This document shows, in pieces, positions 27,618 to 36,236 of a DNA stretch of 64,000 bases. The translations under genes were made by a program, and so were the position numbers. The notes beneath the pieces are model-generated. The model made no database searches and was not told where the DNA came from. It was given only the letters and a program-made list of their open reading frames with translations. Numbering within the stretch: the first letter of the stretch is position 1; every line of letters starts with the position of its first letter. The DNA lies in the NCBI GenBank assembly GCA_009360345.1, contig SPDP01000003.1:496001-560000 (forward strand). Direction: 5' to 3'. The DNA is from Alcaligenaceae bacterium SAGV5. GTDB lineage: Bacteria > Pseudomonadota > Gammaproteobacteria > Burkholderiales > Burkholderiaceae_B.

Positions 27618-28553
27618 TCACGCCGCCAGCGCCACCTTCTCCCTCCCCTTCAATCCCAGCATTTCGCGCGCCTCGTCCGGCGTCGCGATCCCGAAGCCGA
27701 AGGACTCCAGGATCCCGCGTATCTTGCCCACCTGCTGGGCATTGGAGGTGGCCATCTCGCCCGGTCCGATGGACAGCGAGTCCTCCAGCCCCACCCTCAC
27801 GTTGCCGCCCATCAGCGCGGCCTGGGTGACCAGCGGCATCTGGTGGCGGCCGGCGGCCAGGACGGACCATTGGTAGCCGTCGCCGAACAGTTTGTCGGCG
27901 ATGCGTTTCATGTGTACGAGGTTCTCGGGATCGGCGCCTATGCCGCCCAGCACGCCCAGCACGAATTGCAGGAAGATCGGCCCTTGCACCAGGCCCCGGT
28001 CGACGAAATGCTTGAGGTTGTACAGGTGGCCGACGTCATAGCACTCGAACTCGAAACGGGTGCCATGCGCCCCGCCCAACCGTTCGAAGATGGTCTCTAT
28101 ATCGCCGAAGGTGTTGCGGAAGATGGCGTTGCGGGTCTTCTCCAGGTGCTCGCGTTCCCAGGGGAAGTCGAAGTCCTTCATCTTGTCCAGCACGGGGAAC
28201 AAGGCGAAGTTCATCGATCCCATGTTGCACGAGGCCATCTCCGCGGAGGCGTCGATGGCGCCGGCCAGGCGCTGTTCGAGCGTCATGGTGTGCGAGCCGC
28301 CGGTGGTGATGTTGATGACGGCGTCCGTCTGCGCATGGATGCGTGGCAGGAATTGGCGGTAGACCTCGGGTTCGAACGCCGGCTTGCCGTCGGCCGCGTG
28401 ACGGGCGTGCAGGTGCAGGATGGCCGCGCCGGCGCGCGCCGCGTCCACCGCCTGTTCGGCGATCTGGTCGGGCGTGATGGGCAGGTGCGGCGACATGCTG
28501 GGGGTGTGTACCGACCCGGTGACGGCGCAAGTGATGATGACTTTTCTGGGCAC
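27618..28553 (-). CDS. Beta-keto acid cleavage enzyme (BKACE/Kce family)
   Basis: A 311-residue BKACE (DUF849). These Zn-dependent enzymes condense a beta-keto acid with acetyl-CoA to give acetoacetate and a new acyl-CoA. The metal-binding HLHARH motif (about residue 46), NITTGGSH, and GLEDSL near the C-terminus are intact. The GTG at 28553 is chosen because AGGAG lies seven bases upstream; a TTG-started extension would put that site inside the gene. It is the last gene of the aromatic operon, so it probably acts on a product of ring cleavage. The exact substrate is unknown. Confidence 0.88.
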   Translation of the reverse strand: MPRKVIITCAVTGSVHTPSMSPHLPITPDQIAEQAVDAARAGAAILHLHARHAADGKPAFEPEVYRQFLPRIHAQTDAVINITTGGSHTMTLEQRLAGAIDASAEMASCNMGSMNFALFPVLDKMKDFDFPWEREHLEKTRNAIFRNTFGDIETIFERLGGAHGTRFEFECYDVGHLYNLKHFVDRGLVQGPIFLQFVLGVLGGIGADPENLVHMKRIADKLFGDGYQWSVLAAGRHQMPLVTQAALMGGNVRVGLEDSLSIGPGEMATSNAQQVGKIRGILESFGFGIATPDEAREMLGLKGREKVALAA

Positions 28554-28574
28554 GAAGAGGCTCCTGGACAAGCG

Positions 28575-29444
28575 TTACGCCGGCTCGGCGATGACGCGGT
28601 TTTCGATGTGGCCGATGCCGTCGATTTCGACACGCATCACGTCGCCGATCTTGAGGAAGGAAGGCGGATCCATGGCGGCGCCCACGCCCGAGGGCGTGCC
28701 GGTGGCCAGGATGTCGCCGGGCTCCAGCGTCATGACGGTGGACAGATAGGCGATCTGGTCGTAGATGCTGTAGATCATCTCGCCGGTCCGTGCCTCCTGC
28801 CGTACCTCGCCGTTGACCCGCATGCGCAGCGTCAGCGCCAACGGATCGGGCACCTCGTCGTCGGTGACGATCCACGGTCCGATGGGGCCGGTGGTGTTGA
28901 ACGATTTGCCCAGGGTCATGGTGGCCGAACGCCGCTGCCAGTCGCGCACCGACACGTCGTTGCAGACGAGGTAGCCGGCGATGACGTCCCTGGCCCGCTC
29001 GGCGGGCACGTGGCGGCAGCGGGTGCCGATCACCACGCCCAGCTCGGCCTCGTAGTCGAGCTTGTCGGAGACCCGCGGCATGTGCACGGGGTCATAGGGG
29101 CCATTGACGCAACTGACTTGTTTGTTGAACCAGACCTGGCTGTCGGGCACGTCGACGCCGGCGCGCCTGGCCTCGATCACGTGCTTGCCGTAGTTCATGC
29201 CGATGGCGAGATACTTGCCGGGATCGGGCACGGGCGCCTCCAGCCTGACGTCGGCCAGCGGGTAGCCCGGCGCCTGTCCGGGGTCGATATCGCGCGCCCG
29301 CCGCAGCAGCGCGCGGCCGCCGGCAAGCAGGCCCCGCATGGTACCGGGCAGCGCCGGATCGGCGGCGGCCAGATCGACCACCCGCGTACCCTCGACCTTG
29401 CCGATGGAAGTCCTGCCGCGGTGGGAGAAAGTGACGAGTTTCAT
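28575..29444 (-). CDS. Fumarylacetoacetate hydrolase family protein
   Basis: A 289-residue FAH-superfamily enzyme. The N-terminal MKLVTFSHRGRTSIGKVEG and the catalytic core are clear: KYLAIGMNYGKHVIEA, the metal ligands in DYEAELGVVIG and VCNDVSVRDWQ, and the TGTPSGVG loop. Family members hydrolyse or decarboxylate ring-fission products such as acylpyruvates and hydroxyheptadienoates. The ATG at 29444 overlaps the dioxygenase stop and has AAGGAA upstream. It is placed to act directly after the extradiol dioxygenase. Confidence 0.9.
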   Translation of the reverse strand: MKLVTFSHRGRTSIGKVEGTRVVDLAAADPALPGTMRGLLAGGRALLRRARDIDPGQAPGYPLADVRLEAPVPDPGKYLAIGMNYGKHVIEARRAGVDVPDSQVWFNKQVSCVNGPYDPVHMPRVSDKLDYEAELGVVIGTRCRHVPAERARDVIAGYLVCNDVSVRDWQRRSATMTLGKSFNTTGPIGPWIVTDDEVPDPLALTLRMRVNGEVRQEARTGEMIYSIYDQIAYLSTVMTLEPGDILATGTPSGVGAAMDPPSFLKIGDVMRVEIDGIGHIENRVIAEPA

Positions 29445-30391
29445 GGGTTCCTTGTGGATACGTGCGAAGAAGAGGGTCCGGCCAAGGCCTGCGCCAGCGC
29501 GTCGGGCGGCAGGTGGCCCCAGTCGCTGATGCGGTCGTATTCGCGCACGTCGCTCCAATCCTCGCCCACGGTGCGGCCGGTGGCGCCGATCTCGACGCGC
29601 CAGCCATCGGGCCCCAGGCTATAGAAGCTGACCATGCCGTCGTTGGCGTGCTGGCCGAGCGTATTGGCCAGTTGCGCGCCGGCGCGCAGGGCGCGGTCGT
29701 AGGCCAGCCCCACGCTGCGCACGTGCGCCACCTCGAAATTGATGTGATGCAGGCGCTGCGGGACCTCGGGCCGGGGCAGATAGGCAATGGCCAGCGAGTG
29801 ATGGCGCGGGTTGCAATGAAAGAAAGAGACGTGCATCTCGATATCGCCCATGGGCAGCCGCAGCCAGTCCGACAGGACCAGGCCCAGTCCGTCGATGGCG
29901 AAGCGGCGGGCAGCGTCGTATTCGTCGACGCTGCCCACGGCGAAGACGAAGTGGCCGAACCCCTGCCCCGTCGTGACGAAGCCCTCCGGAAAGTGCGGAC
30001 TGGCGAAAGGCGTGGCCGCATCCTCCAGCCCCGCCACCAGTTCCAGCGGGATGCCCCAAGGGGTCTCGACCACGGTCAGATCCCGCACGCGCCGGGCCGC
30101 GCGCTCGGCCGCCGTGCCGGTCCGCATGGGCCAGCCCTGGGCCGACAGCCGTCCCAGCACGCGGTCGTACACCTGCGCACCGGCCGCTTCGAAGCCCATG
30201 CAGGCGGCATCGTTGCGCGCGCCCTCGCGCACCCATACCCGCTGGGCCTTGCCGTCGACACGCCAGGTGGCGGCCCCGTCGGCGGCGGCCTCGCCGGGCA
30301 TCAGGCCCACGACCTCGGTCAGATAGCTTCCCAGCGCGGCCGGCGCCGTGCTGTCCAGGCCGATATAGGCCGCTTCCAGTCCTGTCCTCAC
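29441..30391 (-). CDS. Type I extradiol ring-cleavage dioxygenase (BphC-like)
   Basis: A 316-residue two-domain VOC-fold dioxygenase. Fe(II) ligands align as His147 (GFGHFVF), His216 (RLHHINFE) and Glu267 (GWRVEIG). The catalytic residues of the BphC family are also seen: the NPRHHSLA histidine near 197, His248 in GQHANDG and Tyr257 in MVSFYSLG. It should cleave a catechol next to the hydroxyls with O2. Overlap with the FAH gene shows tight coupling. The substrate is a catechol made by the upstream monooxygenase, by inference. Confidence 0.92.
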   Translation of the reverse strand: MRTGLEAAYIGLDSTAPAALGSYLTEVVGLMPGEAAADGAATWRVDGKAQRVWVREGARNDAACMGFEAAGAQVYDRVLGRLSAQGWPMRTGTAAERAARRVRDLTVVETPWGIPLELVAGLEDAATPFASPHFPEGFVTTGQGFGHFVFAVGSVDEYDAARRFAIDGLGLVLSDWLRLPMGDIEMHVSFFHCNPRHHSLAIAYLPRPEVPQRLHHINFEVAHVRSVGLAYDRALRAGAQLANTLGQHANDGMVSFYSLGPDGWRVEIGATGRTVGEDWSDVREYDRISDWGHLPPDALAQALAGPSSSHVSTRNP

Positions 30392-30400
30392 TCCGGCCTC

Positions 30401-31366
30401 CTATTGCTGCACGGGCTGGGCATTCACGTCGCGCAGCACTTTTTCCCAGCGCGTGCGTTCGTCCCGCCAGTAGCTGCCGAATTCGTCCACCGACATGGGC
30501 TTGGGATAGACACCCAGGGTGTCGAGCTTGTCGACCACGTCGCGCTCGGCCAGCACGGTGGCCAGGTCCCGGTTGATGCGCTCGATCGCCGGCTTGCCCG
30601 TGCCTTGCGGCGCGACGACCGCGAACCAGCCGTTGATGACCAGCGAAGGATAGGTCTCGGATGCCGCGGGCAGGTCGGGACGATTGGGCACGCGTCCGTC
30701 GGAGAACATCACGACGGGCTTGAGCCGGCCGCCCTTGATCATGGGCTCGATGGGCGGAACGCCGTCGATCAGCATCTGCGCATCGCCACCGACCACGGCC
30801 GATATGCTCTGGGAACTGCTGGCGAAAGGCACGGCGCGCAGGGGTACGCCGGCTGCGCGCGACAGCATGTCCGCCGCCAGGTTGGGCACCGAATACAAGA
30901 AGGTGGTCGACACCACGAACTTGTCCGGCTGGCGGCGGGCCAGGGCCAGCACGTCGGCCAGCGTGTTGGCGGGCGAAGAAGCGCTGACCGCCGCCATCAT
31001 CGGGCTGATGCCCACCATGGCCACCGGCTGGAAGTCGCGGACGATGTCGACCTGCGAACTCTTGTACATGTAGGGCGTGAGTGTCAGCACCGAGGCGGGG
31101 GTGAACACGAACATGTGATCATCGCGCTCGGCCGATTTCACCGCGGCCAGTCCGACCAGGCCCCCGGCGCCGGGCTTGTTCTCGACGATGACCGGCTGGC
31201 CCCAGATCCTGGACAGCTTGTCGCCAAGCAGCCGGGCCATGATGTCGGGCGCCGTCCCGGCCGCCCCGGGCAGGACCAGCCGCACCGGGCGGGTCGGCCA
31301 CGCGGCCGCGGTCTGGGCGGCCCCGATCAGGCATGCCGCCACGATCAAATGCAATATGCGCGTCAT
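30401..31366 (-). CDS. Bug-type (TctC) periplasmic substrate-binding protein
   Basis: A 321-residue solute receptor with a Sec signal peptide (MTRILHLIVAACLIGAAQTAAA). The family pattern WPTRPVRLVLPGAAGT...DIMARLLGDKLSRIWGQPVIVENKPGAGG is clear. Bug proteins bind carboxylates or aromatic acids for tripartite tricarboxylate transporters; no TctA/TctB membrane genes are nearby, so it must use a distant one or be a sensor. ATG 31366 has AGGAGA nine bases upstream. It sits mid-operon between the dioxygenase and the amidohydrolase. Confidence 0.92.
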   Translation of the reverse strand: MTRILHLIVAACLIGAAQTAAAWPTRPVRLVLPGAAGTAPDIMARLLGDKLSRIWGQPVIVENKPGAGGLVGLAAVKSAERDDHMFVFTPASVLTLTPYMYKSSQVDIVRDFQPVAMVGISPMMAAVSASSPANTLADVLALARRQPDKFVVSTTFLYSVPNLAADMLSRAAGVPLRAVPFASSSQSISAVVGGDAQMLIDGVPPIEPMIKGGRLKPVVMFSDGRVPNRPDLPAASETYPSLVINGWFAVVAPQGTGKPAIERINRDLATVLAERDVVDKLDTLGVYPKPMSVDEFGSYWRDERTRWEKVLRDVNAQPVQQ

Positions 31367-31386
31367 CTGTGTATGTCTCCTGTTGG

Positions 31387-32430
31387 TCATTGCTCTTTTT
31401 GGCAGGTACAGCCAAAGTCCATTCCCAGCAAGCGCGAGGCATTGCCGAAATAAAGCTTTCCTGCGTCCGCTTCGTCCAGTTCCAGGTCCTCGACCGAACG
31501 AATTCCTTCGCGAATGAACATGGGGCCGCCTTCCGGATCGAAGGGGCAGTCGCTCGCGAAAACAACGTGATCCGCGCCAAAGAAGTCGAGGCCGCAGCGC
31601 AGCGCGGCGCTCGATCCGCCAAGCACGGTATCGCCGTAGAAGGATTTGAAATAAGTCATGGGGGGTTTTGACAGCGTCCGCAGGACATCCGCCACCTTGG
31701 GATCTTCGCTGCGGGAGCCCAATTGAGCCCAGAGCGTTTCCGCGCGGCCCGCAAAATACGGAAGCATTCCGCCGCAGTGATGCGTGATGACGCGCAATTC
31801 GGGCAGCCGCTCGAGAAGCCCGGAAAAAACCATGCGCGCCATGGCGATGCTGGTCTCCACGGGGTACCCCAGGACCTGCCAGATTTCGTACTTCGACGTC
31901 GCCTCGCCCGGGTAGTCGGGGGTTGAGGCGCTGCTCGTCGGATGCATCCAGACAGGCATGCGATGTCCACGCGCGATCCGCTCAAAGATCGGGAACACCT
32001 GCGGATCGTCAAGCGGAATACCGTTGGCGCTGCTGAGCACCTGTATGCCGCGCGCGCCCAGTTTCTCGATGGCGTAATCCATCTCGACAAGCGCCGCCGA
32101 AGGATTGTTCATGGGCAACGAAGCGACGAATGCGGGAAACTTGTCGGGCCATTTCCGGCAGATCTCCGCCATTCCTTCGTTGGCGATTCGCGCGAAGGCT
32201 GGCGAATCACCTGGATCCCCGATCATTTCCGGCGAAGGCACCGAAAGAGTGATGATCTGCCGTACTTCCGGCCAGCTGTCGAGCATCCGCGCCCGGGCCT
32301 CCATGTCCCAGAGCATGCGCAGGGAGCTCACACGCTTGACCGATCCCGGGCTTTTCGAATGCTTTTTCACTAGCTCGAGATAGGCGGGCGGCATGACATG
32401 GTTGTAGATGTCGATCTTCAATTGCGTCAT
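31387..32430 (-). CDS. Amidohydrolase_2 family protein (decarboxylase/hydrolase)
   Basis: A 347-residue TIM-barrel protein of the ACMSD/gamma-resorcylate decarboxylase group. The start MTQLKIDIYNH follows GGAGA. Expected metal and catalytic residues appear as His11 (YNH), MPVWMHPT, ITHHCGG and FASDCPFD, but residue 9, a metal-binding His in ACMSD (HxH), is Tyr here. It could decarboxylate an aromatic carboxylate or hydrolyse a ring-fission product in the operon. Codon use looks less GC-biased than the flanking dioxygenase and monooxygenase genes, so this gene and the next Bug gene may be a later addition. Confidence 0.85.
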   Translation of the reverse strand: MTQLKIDIYNHVMPPAYLELVKKHSKSPGSVKRVSSLRMLWDMEARARMLDSWPEVRQIITLSVPSPEMIGDPGDSPAFARIANEGMAEICRKWPDKFPAFVASLPMNNPSAALVEMDYAIEKLGARGIQVLSSANGIPLDDPQVFPIFERIARGHRMPVWMHPTSSASTPDYPGEATSKYEIWQVLGYPVETSIAMARMVFSGLLERLPELRVITHHCGGMLPYFAGRAETLWAQLGSRSEDPKVADVLRTLSKPPMTYFKSFYGDTVLGGSSAALRCGLDFFGADHVVFASDCPFDPEGGPMFIREGIRSVEDLELDEADAGKLYFGNASRLLGMDFGCTCQKEQ

Positions 32431-32461
32431 CAACAGTCTCCATTTCTCATTTTTTTCGTGC

Positions 32462-33460
32462 CTAGTCTTGTTCGATCCCGGCGGCGCTGGCCAATGCCTT
32501 CCAACGCGCGAGCATGTTCCCGATGAGCCCCTGGAGCTCCTCGGGAGGGCCAGTGCGCACCCGCAGCCCTTGCCGCTCCAGTTCAGCCACGACATCCGGG
32601 CTGGTCATCACTTCGGCGAAGTCTCGATTGAGCCTGCTCACCAGATCCTTCGGGGTTCCGGCCGGCGCCAGGACGGCATACCAGCCGGAGGCTTCTCCCA
32701 CCCCTGGATACCCCTGCTCCTTGAAGGTCGGCACGGCGGGGAATTGCTCGCTGCGGCTGTCGCCCGTCACTGCCAGCACCTTGAGCTTCCCGGCCTGCGC
32801 CTGGGTGCGGATCGACGGAATGCCCGCGATCATGGCCTGGACCTGCCCGCCGACCAGGTCAGTGATCGCCCCGGCGATTCCCTTGTAGGGCACATGGACA
32901 ATGGACAGGCCCCCGGCGTTCTTGAGGAGCTCCATCGACATGTGATGTGGTGTACCGTTGCCCGGTGTCCCGTAGTTGAGTTCTCCCGGGCGCTGTTTGA
33001 CGTATGCGACGAAGGACCGCAGGTCGCTCACTGGAAGCGAAGGATGCACCACCAGCGCGGAATTGACTTCGGCCAGTTTTCCGATCGGCACGAAGTCGCG
33101 TATCGGGTCGTAGGGAAGGTTCTTGTACAGCGCAGGGGTAATGGTGAAGGTGTTGATGGCCATCAACAGCGTATGCCCATCGGGCGCCGAACGGGCGACA
33201 TGCTGCGTTCCGATATTGCCGCTTGCCCCGGGCCGGTTGTCGACGACGACCGGCTGGCCCCAACGCGCCGAGAGCTTGGGCGCGATGACGCGGGAAATGG
33301 TGTCGCTACCGCTGCCGGCAGTGAATGGAACGACCAGCGTCACGAGCTTGGCGGGAAAGGGCCTTTCCGGATCCGCGCCGTGCGCCACTCGGTAAACCGC
33401 GAGAAGGGCACCCAACAGCACAAGACTGGCGGCCATCCCGTTGCGTCGTCCTAGGTTCAT
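32462..33460 (-). CDS. Bug-type (TctC) periplasmic substrate-binding protein
   Basis: A 332-residue receptor: signal peptide (MNLGRRNGMAASLVLLGALLA), then PAKLVTLVVPFTAGSGSDTISRVIAPKLS and VVDNRPGASGNIGTQ, the standard Bug signature. The ATG at 33460 has GGAGA seven bases upstream. Two different Bug receptors in one operon suggest uptake of two related substrates. No transporter membrane subunit lies nearby. Confidence 0.92.
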   Translation of the reverse strand: MNLGRRNGMAASLVLLGALLAVYRVAHGADPERPFPAKLVTLVVPFTAGSGSDTISRVIAPKLSARWGQPVVVDNRPGASGNIGTQHVARSAPDGHTLLMAINTFTITPALYKNLPYDPIRDFVPIGKLAEVNSALVVHPSLPVSDLRSFVAYVKQRPGELNYGTPGNGTPHHMSMELLKNAGGLSIVHVPYKGIAGAITDLVGGQVQAMIAGIPSIRTQAQAGKLKVLAVTGDSRSEQFPAVPTFKEQGYPGVGEASGWYAVLAPAGTPKDLVSRLNRDFAEVMTSPDVVAELERQGLRVRTGPPEELQGLIGNMLARWKALASAAGIEQD

Positions 33461-33506
33461 GAATCCGTCTCCGGTTTTACTCGTTGGGAAACAAGCCGGC
33501 TCAACC

Positions 33507-35141
33507 TCAGGCATGGACCGCCGCGCGCCCCGCCGCGAGCTCCAGCGCCGCGGCGCCTTCCCGCGGATCGCCGCCTCGCCACGCGACGTACTGGTCCGGC
33601 CGGATCAGCGCCAGGTCGGCGCCATACAGCTCGCGCAAGCCTTCGATCGGGGGCGCGATAACCGTCAGCGGAATGCCCGTGCCGGCCGCCTGCGCGGCCA
33701 GTTCCCGGGCCGCGTCCCGCGCGGCCGGACGGGTCGCGAGCAGCGTCAATCCGCGAAAGGCGAACTGGTCGAACAACGAGGCCCCCTGCCCGCGGCCCGG
33801 CGCGAGCCAGGCATGCGGCGCGCGGCAACCCGGGCGCGCGGTCTGCACATAGCGCGTCGAATCCCAGGGCTCGTCCGCGCCCTCCGGCTCGTGCGCCAGC
33901 ACCGGAGACCGCTCGTAGCGGCTGCCCAGCACCACGCCCAGCGAATCGAACTCCTGGCGCTTGGACACGAGGATGGCCCGCTCGGCTTCCCGCCGCGCGG
34001 CGTCCCCCGCCGGCCCGTCGTCCTCCAGGCCCGCGCGCCACAGGCTGCCGGAGCTGTGCGACAGGTTGTGCACGGCCTCGTCCACCACCCGGCGATGCAC
34101 CTGGCGGCGCTCCGCCTCGTAGCTGTCCAGCAGCGCCGGGCCGCCCCAGCCGTCCAGCGCCGCCGCCAGCTTCCAGCCCAGGTCCACGGCGTCGCCGATG
34201 CCCATGTTCATGCCGTGGCCGCCGAAAGGCGGGTGCAGGTGGCAGGCGTCGCCAGCCAGGAACACCCTGCCGTCGCGGTAGCGCGTGGCGATCAGGCGAT
34301 GCGCGGTCCATTCGTCGCGATGGCGGATGTCGATCGGGATGTCCAGGCCCAGCGCGGCGCGCATCAGGCCTTCGATGGCCGGCTCTGCGCCGTCGCGGCG
34401 GGCGTAGCCGAAGGTCCACATGTCGTTGCCGTCCAGCGGCGCGACGACCGCCGGCGCCTCCGGATTGACCAGCCAGTACATGACGGCCGGCCCCAGCCCA
34501 TGCATGTCGGCCAGGCCCGGCGCATGGAAGATGATGTTGCGGTGATGCGAGAGCGGCGACAGGCCCTCCATCCGGATGTCCAGCCGGGCGCGCACGGTGC
34601 TGCGGGCGCCGTCCGCGCCGGCCATGTAGGCGGCCCGCACGCGCAGCGGTCCATCGGGCCCCGCCAGCACCGCTTCGATGCCCCGGTCCGACTGCGAGAA
34701 ATCCTCCAGCCGTGTCGAGAAACGCAGTTGCACGCCCGGCAGGCTCTCGGCATGGTCGCGCAGCACCTCTTCCACCTTGTACTGGGGCACCCACTGCGCG
34801 TGCTCGGGAAAGCGGTCGTCGCGCTCCGGCGAGCAATAGAACGCATTGGTGAACCGCGCCAGTTCCCGGCCCGCCAGCCGTGTCGCGAACACGACGTTGG
34901 ACGGATAGTCGACGCCGAAGGGCGCGACCCGCGCCAGCTTGCCGGCCACGCCCCAGCGCCGCATCAGTTCGCGCGAACGCACGTTGGTCGTCTTGGCGCG
35001 GGGCGCGAGTCCCACCCGGTCGTGCTGCTCCACCACCAGGCAGCGCCGGCCCTGCATGCCCAGTTCGATGGCCAGCGCGAGCCCCACGGGACCCGCTCCG
35101 ACCACCAGCACATCGGTTTCCAGCAGCGTCTCGCCCACCAT
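33507..35141 (-). CDS. FAD-dependent aromatic monooxygenase (PobA/MhpA class)
   Basis: A 544-residue class A flavoprotein hydroxylase. The N-terminal FAD fold LVVGAGPVGLALAIEL, the NAD(P)H/FAD DG motif (GADGARS), and the second FAD motif FLAGDACHLHPPFGGHGMN are intact. A thioredoxin-like C-terminal domain follows, as in MhpA and phenol hydroxylases. It would add a hydroxyl to an aromatic ring using NAD(P)H and O2, generating the catechol for the downstream dioxygenase. It is the first gene of the operon and is divergent from a LysR gene; GGAGACGGG lies before ATG 35141. Confidence 0.92.
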   Translation of the reverse strand: MVGETLLETDVLVVGAGPVGLALAIELGMQGRRCLVVEQHDRVGLAPRAKTTNVRSRELMRRWGVAGKLARVAPFGVDYPSNVVFATRLAGRELARFTNAFYCSPERDDRFPEHAQWVPQYKVEEVLRDHAESLPGVQLRFSTRLEDFSQSDRGIEAVLAGPDGPLRVRAAYMAGADGARSTVRARLDIRMEGLSPLSHHRNIIFHAPGLADMHGLGPAVMYWLVNPEAPAVVAPLDGNDMWTFGYARRDGAEPAIEGLMRAALGLDIPIDIRHRDEWTAHRLIATRYRDGRVFLAGDACHLHPPFGGHGMNMGIGDAVDLGWKLAAALDGWGGPALLDSYEAERRQVHRRVVDEAVHNLSHSSGSLWRAGLEDDGPAGDAARREAERAILVSKRQEFDSLGVVLGSRYERSPVLAHEPEGADEPWDSTRYVQTARPGCRAPHAWLAPGRGQGASLFDQFAFRGLTLLATRPAARDAARELAAQAAGTGIPLTVIAPPIEGLRELYGADLALIRPDQYVAWRGGDPREGAAALELAAGRAAVHA

Positions 35142-35208
35142 CCCGTCTCCTTGCCTGTTTTCTTGAATTGACAGCAGCTTAGGCATTCGGCGAAGCTCTG
35201 GAAAGATC

Positions 35209-35228
35209 ATTACCTTGATATAGGTTAT
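35209..35228. promoter_or_regulatory. Candidate LysR operator overlapping the regulator start
   Basis: A 20-base near-palindrome with ATTACC and GGTTAT half-sites (one mismatch) sits in the 85-base divergent space and covers the first bases of the lysR gene. LysR regulators commonly bind such dyads to control themselves and the divergent operon. Confidence 0.5.
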
Positions 35229-36174
35229 GAATAATCCAGATAACCAAGACCCCCAGATCGCGGACCTGCGGGCCGTGCTGGCGCTGATCGAAGACGGTAC
35301 CGTCACCCGCGCCGCCCGGCGGCTCGGCCTGACCCAGTCGGCGCTGAGCTACCATCTCGACCGCATGCGAAAACGCTTTGCCGACCCGCTGTTCGTGCGC
35401 GTGGGCAACCGGATGGCGCCCACGCCCTTCGCCCAGGGGCTGGCCGAACCGGCCGCGCGGGTGCTGCGCATCGTGGAAACCGAAATCGCGGGGCTGGCCC
35501 GCTTCGATCCCGCCCTGACGGACCGGGAATTCCGCATCGGCGTCAACGAGATCGGCGCCATCGTGCTGGTGCCCAAACTGATGAAGCGCCTGGCCGAGGT
35601 CGCCCCGCACGCCCGCCTCGCGCCCACGCAGGTGTCGGCCGATACCATGGCCGCGGCGTTGGAATCGGGGGAACTGGACATCGTCGCCGGGCACGTCCCG
35701 CGCCCGCACGACGCCCTGCTGCGTCAGCATCTCTACCGCCGCGCCTACGTCTGCGTGGCCCGCCGGGACCATCCGCGCATCGGTGACACCATGACCCTGC
35801 GCGAATTCGGCCGCACGCCCCAGGTGCAATCCTCGTCCGTGCCCATCACCTTCGCGTGGATCAACGATCAACTGCGCAAGCATGGCGGGCACAGCCTGGT
35901 GCGCCTCACCACCGAACACGTGGCGGCGATCCCCTTCATCGTGGCCGCGAGCGACCTGATCGCCATCATTCCCGACGAGGTCTACCACCTGTTCCGGCCC
36001 ATCGCGTCCATCAAGAAGGTCCGCCTGCCGCTCCGGATCCCGGCCATCGACGTACACCAGTACTGGCACTCGCGCGTGGCCGGGGATCCCGCGAACCGGT
36101 TCTTCCGCTCGCTGGTCTATGCGGTGGGCTGCGAACGCCAGCCCGCCTCGCCCGGCGACCTCTCGTATACTTGA
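35227..36174 (+). CDS. LysR family transcriptional regulator
   Basis: A 315-residue LysR protein: N-terminal helix-turn-helix (ALIEDGTVTRAARRLGLTQS) and effector-binding domain. The DPLFVRVGNRMAPTPFAQGL pattern places it in the NodD/NahR/LinR-like group that often governs aromatic degradation. It is divergent from the monooxygenase-to-BKACE operon, so it most likely activates that operon when an aromatic acid is present. The ATG follows only a weak AGG two bases upstream, so translation may be inefficient. A LysR-type dyad overlaps its start. Confidence 0.9.
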   Translation: MNNPDNQDPQIADLRAVLALIEDGTVTRAARRLGLTQSALSYHLDRMRKRFADPLFVRVGNRMAPTPFAQGLAEPAARVLRIVETEIAGLARFDPALTDREFRIGVNEIGAIVLVPKLMKRLAEVAPHARLAPTQVSADTMAAALESGELDIVAGHVPRPHDALLRQHLYRRAYVCVARRDHPRIGDTMTLREFGRTPQVQSSSVPITFAWINDQLRKHGGHSLVRLTTEHVAAIPFIVAASDLIAIIPDEVYHLFRPIASIKKVRLPLRIPAIDVHQYWHSRVAGDPANRFFRSLVYAVGCERQPASPGDLSYT

Positions 36175-36236
36175 CGCACCTCCCGGATCTCCGCAATCGC
36201 CGGGGCGCAGCGCCGCCTCCGCCCCCTGGACACGCC

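Noticed and set aside
35856..36236. N-terminal extension of the Nudix-ZIP frame
   Set aside because: This part of the open frame is an Arg/Pro/His-rich shadow of the lysR gene; the Nudix protein starts at 36,237.
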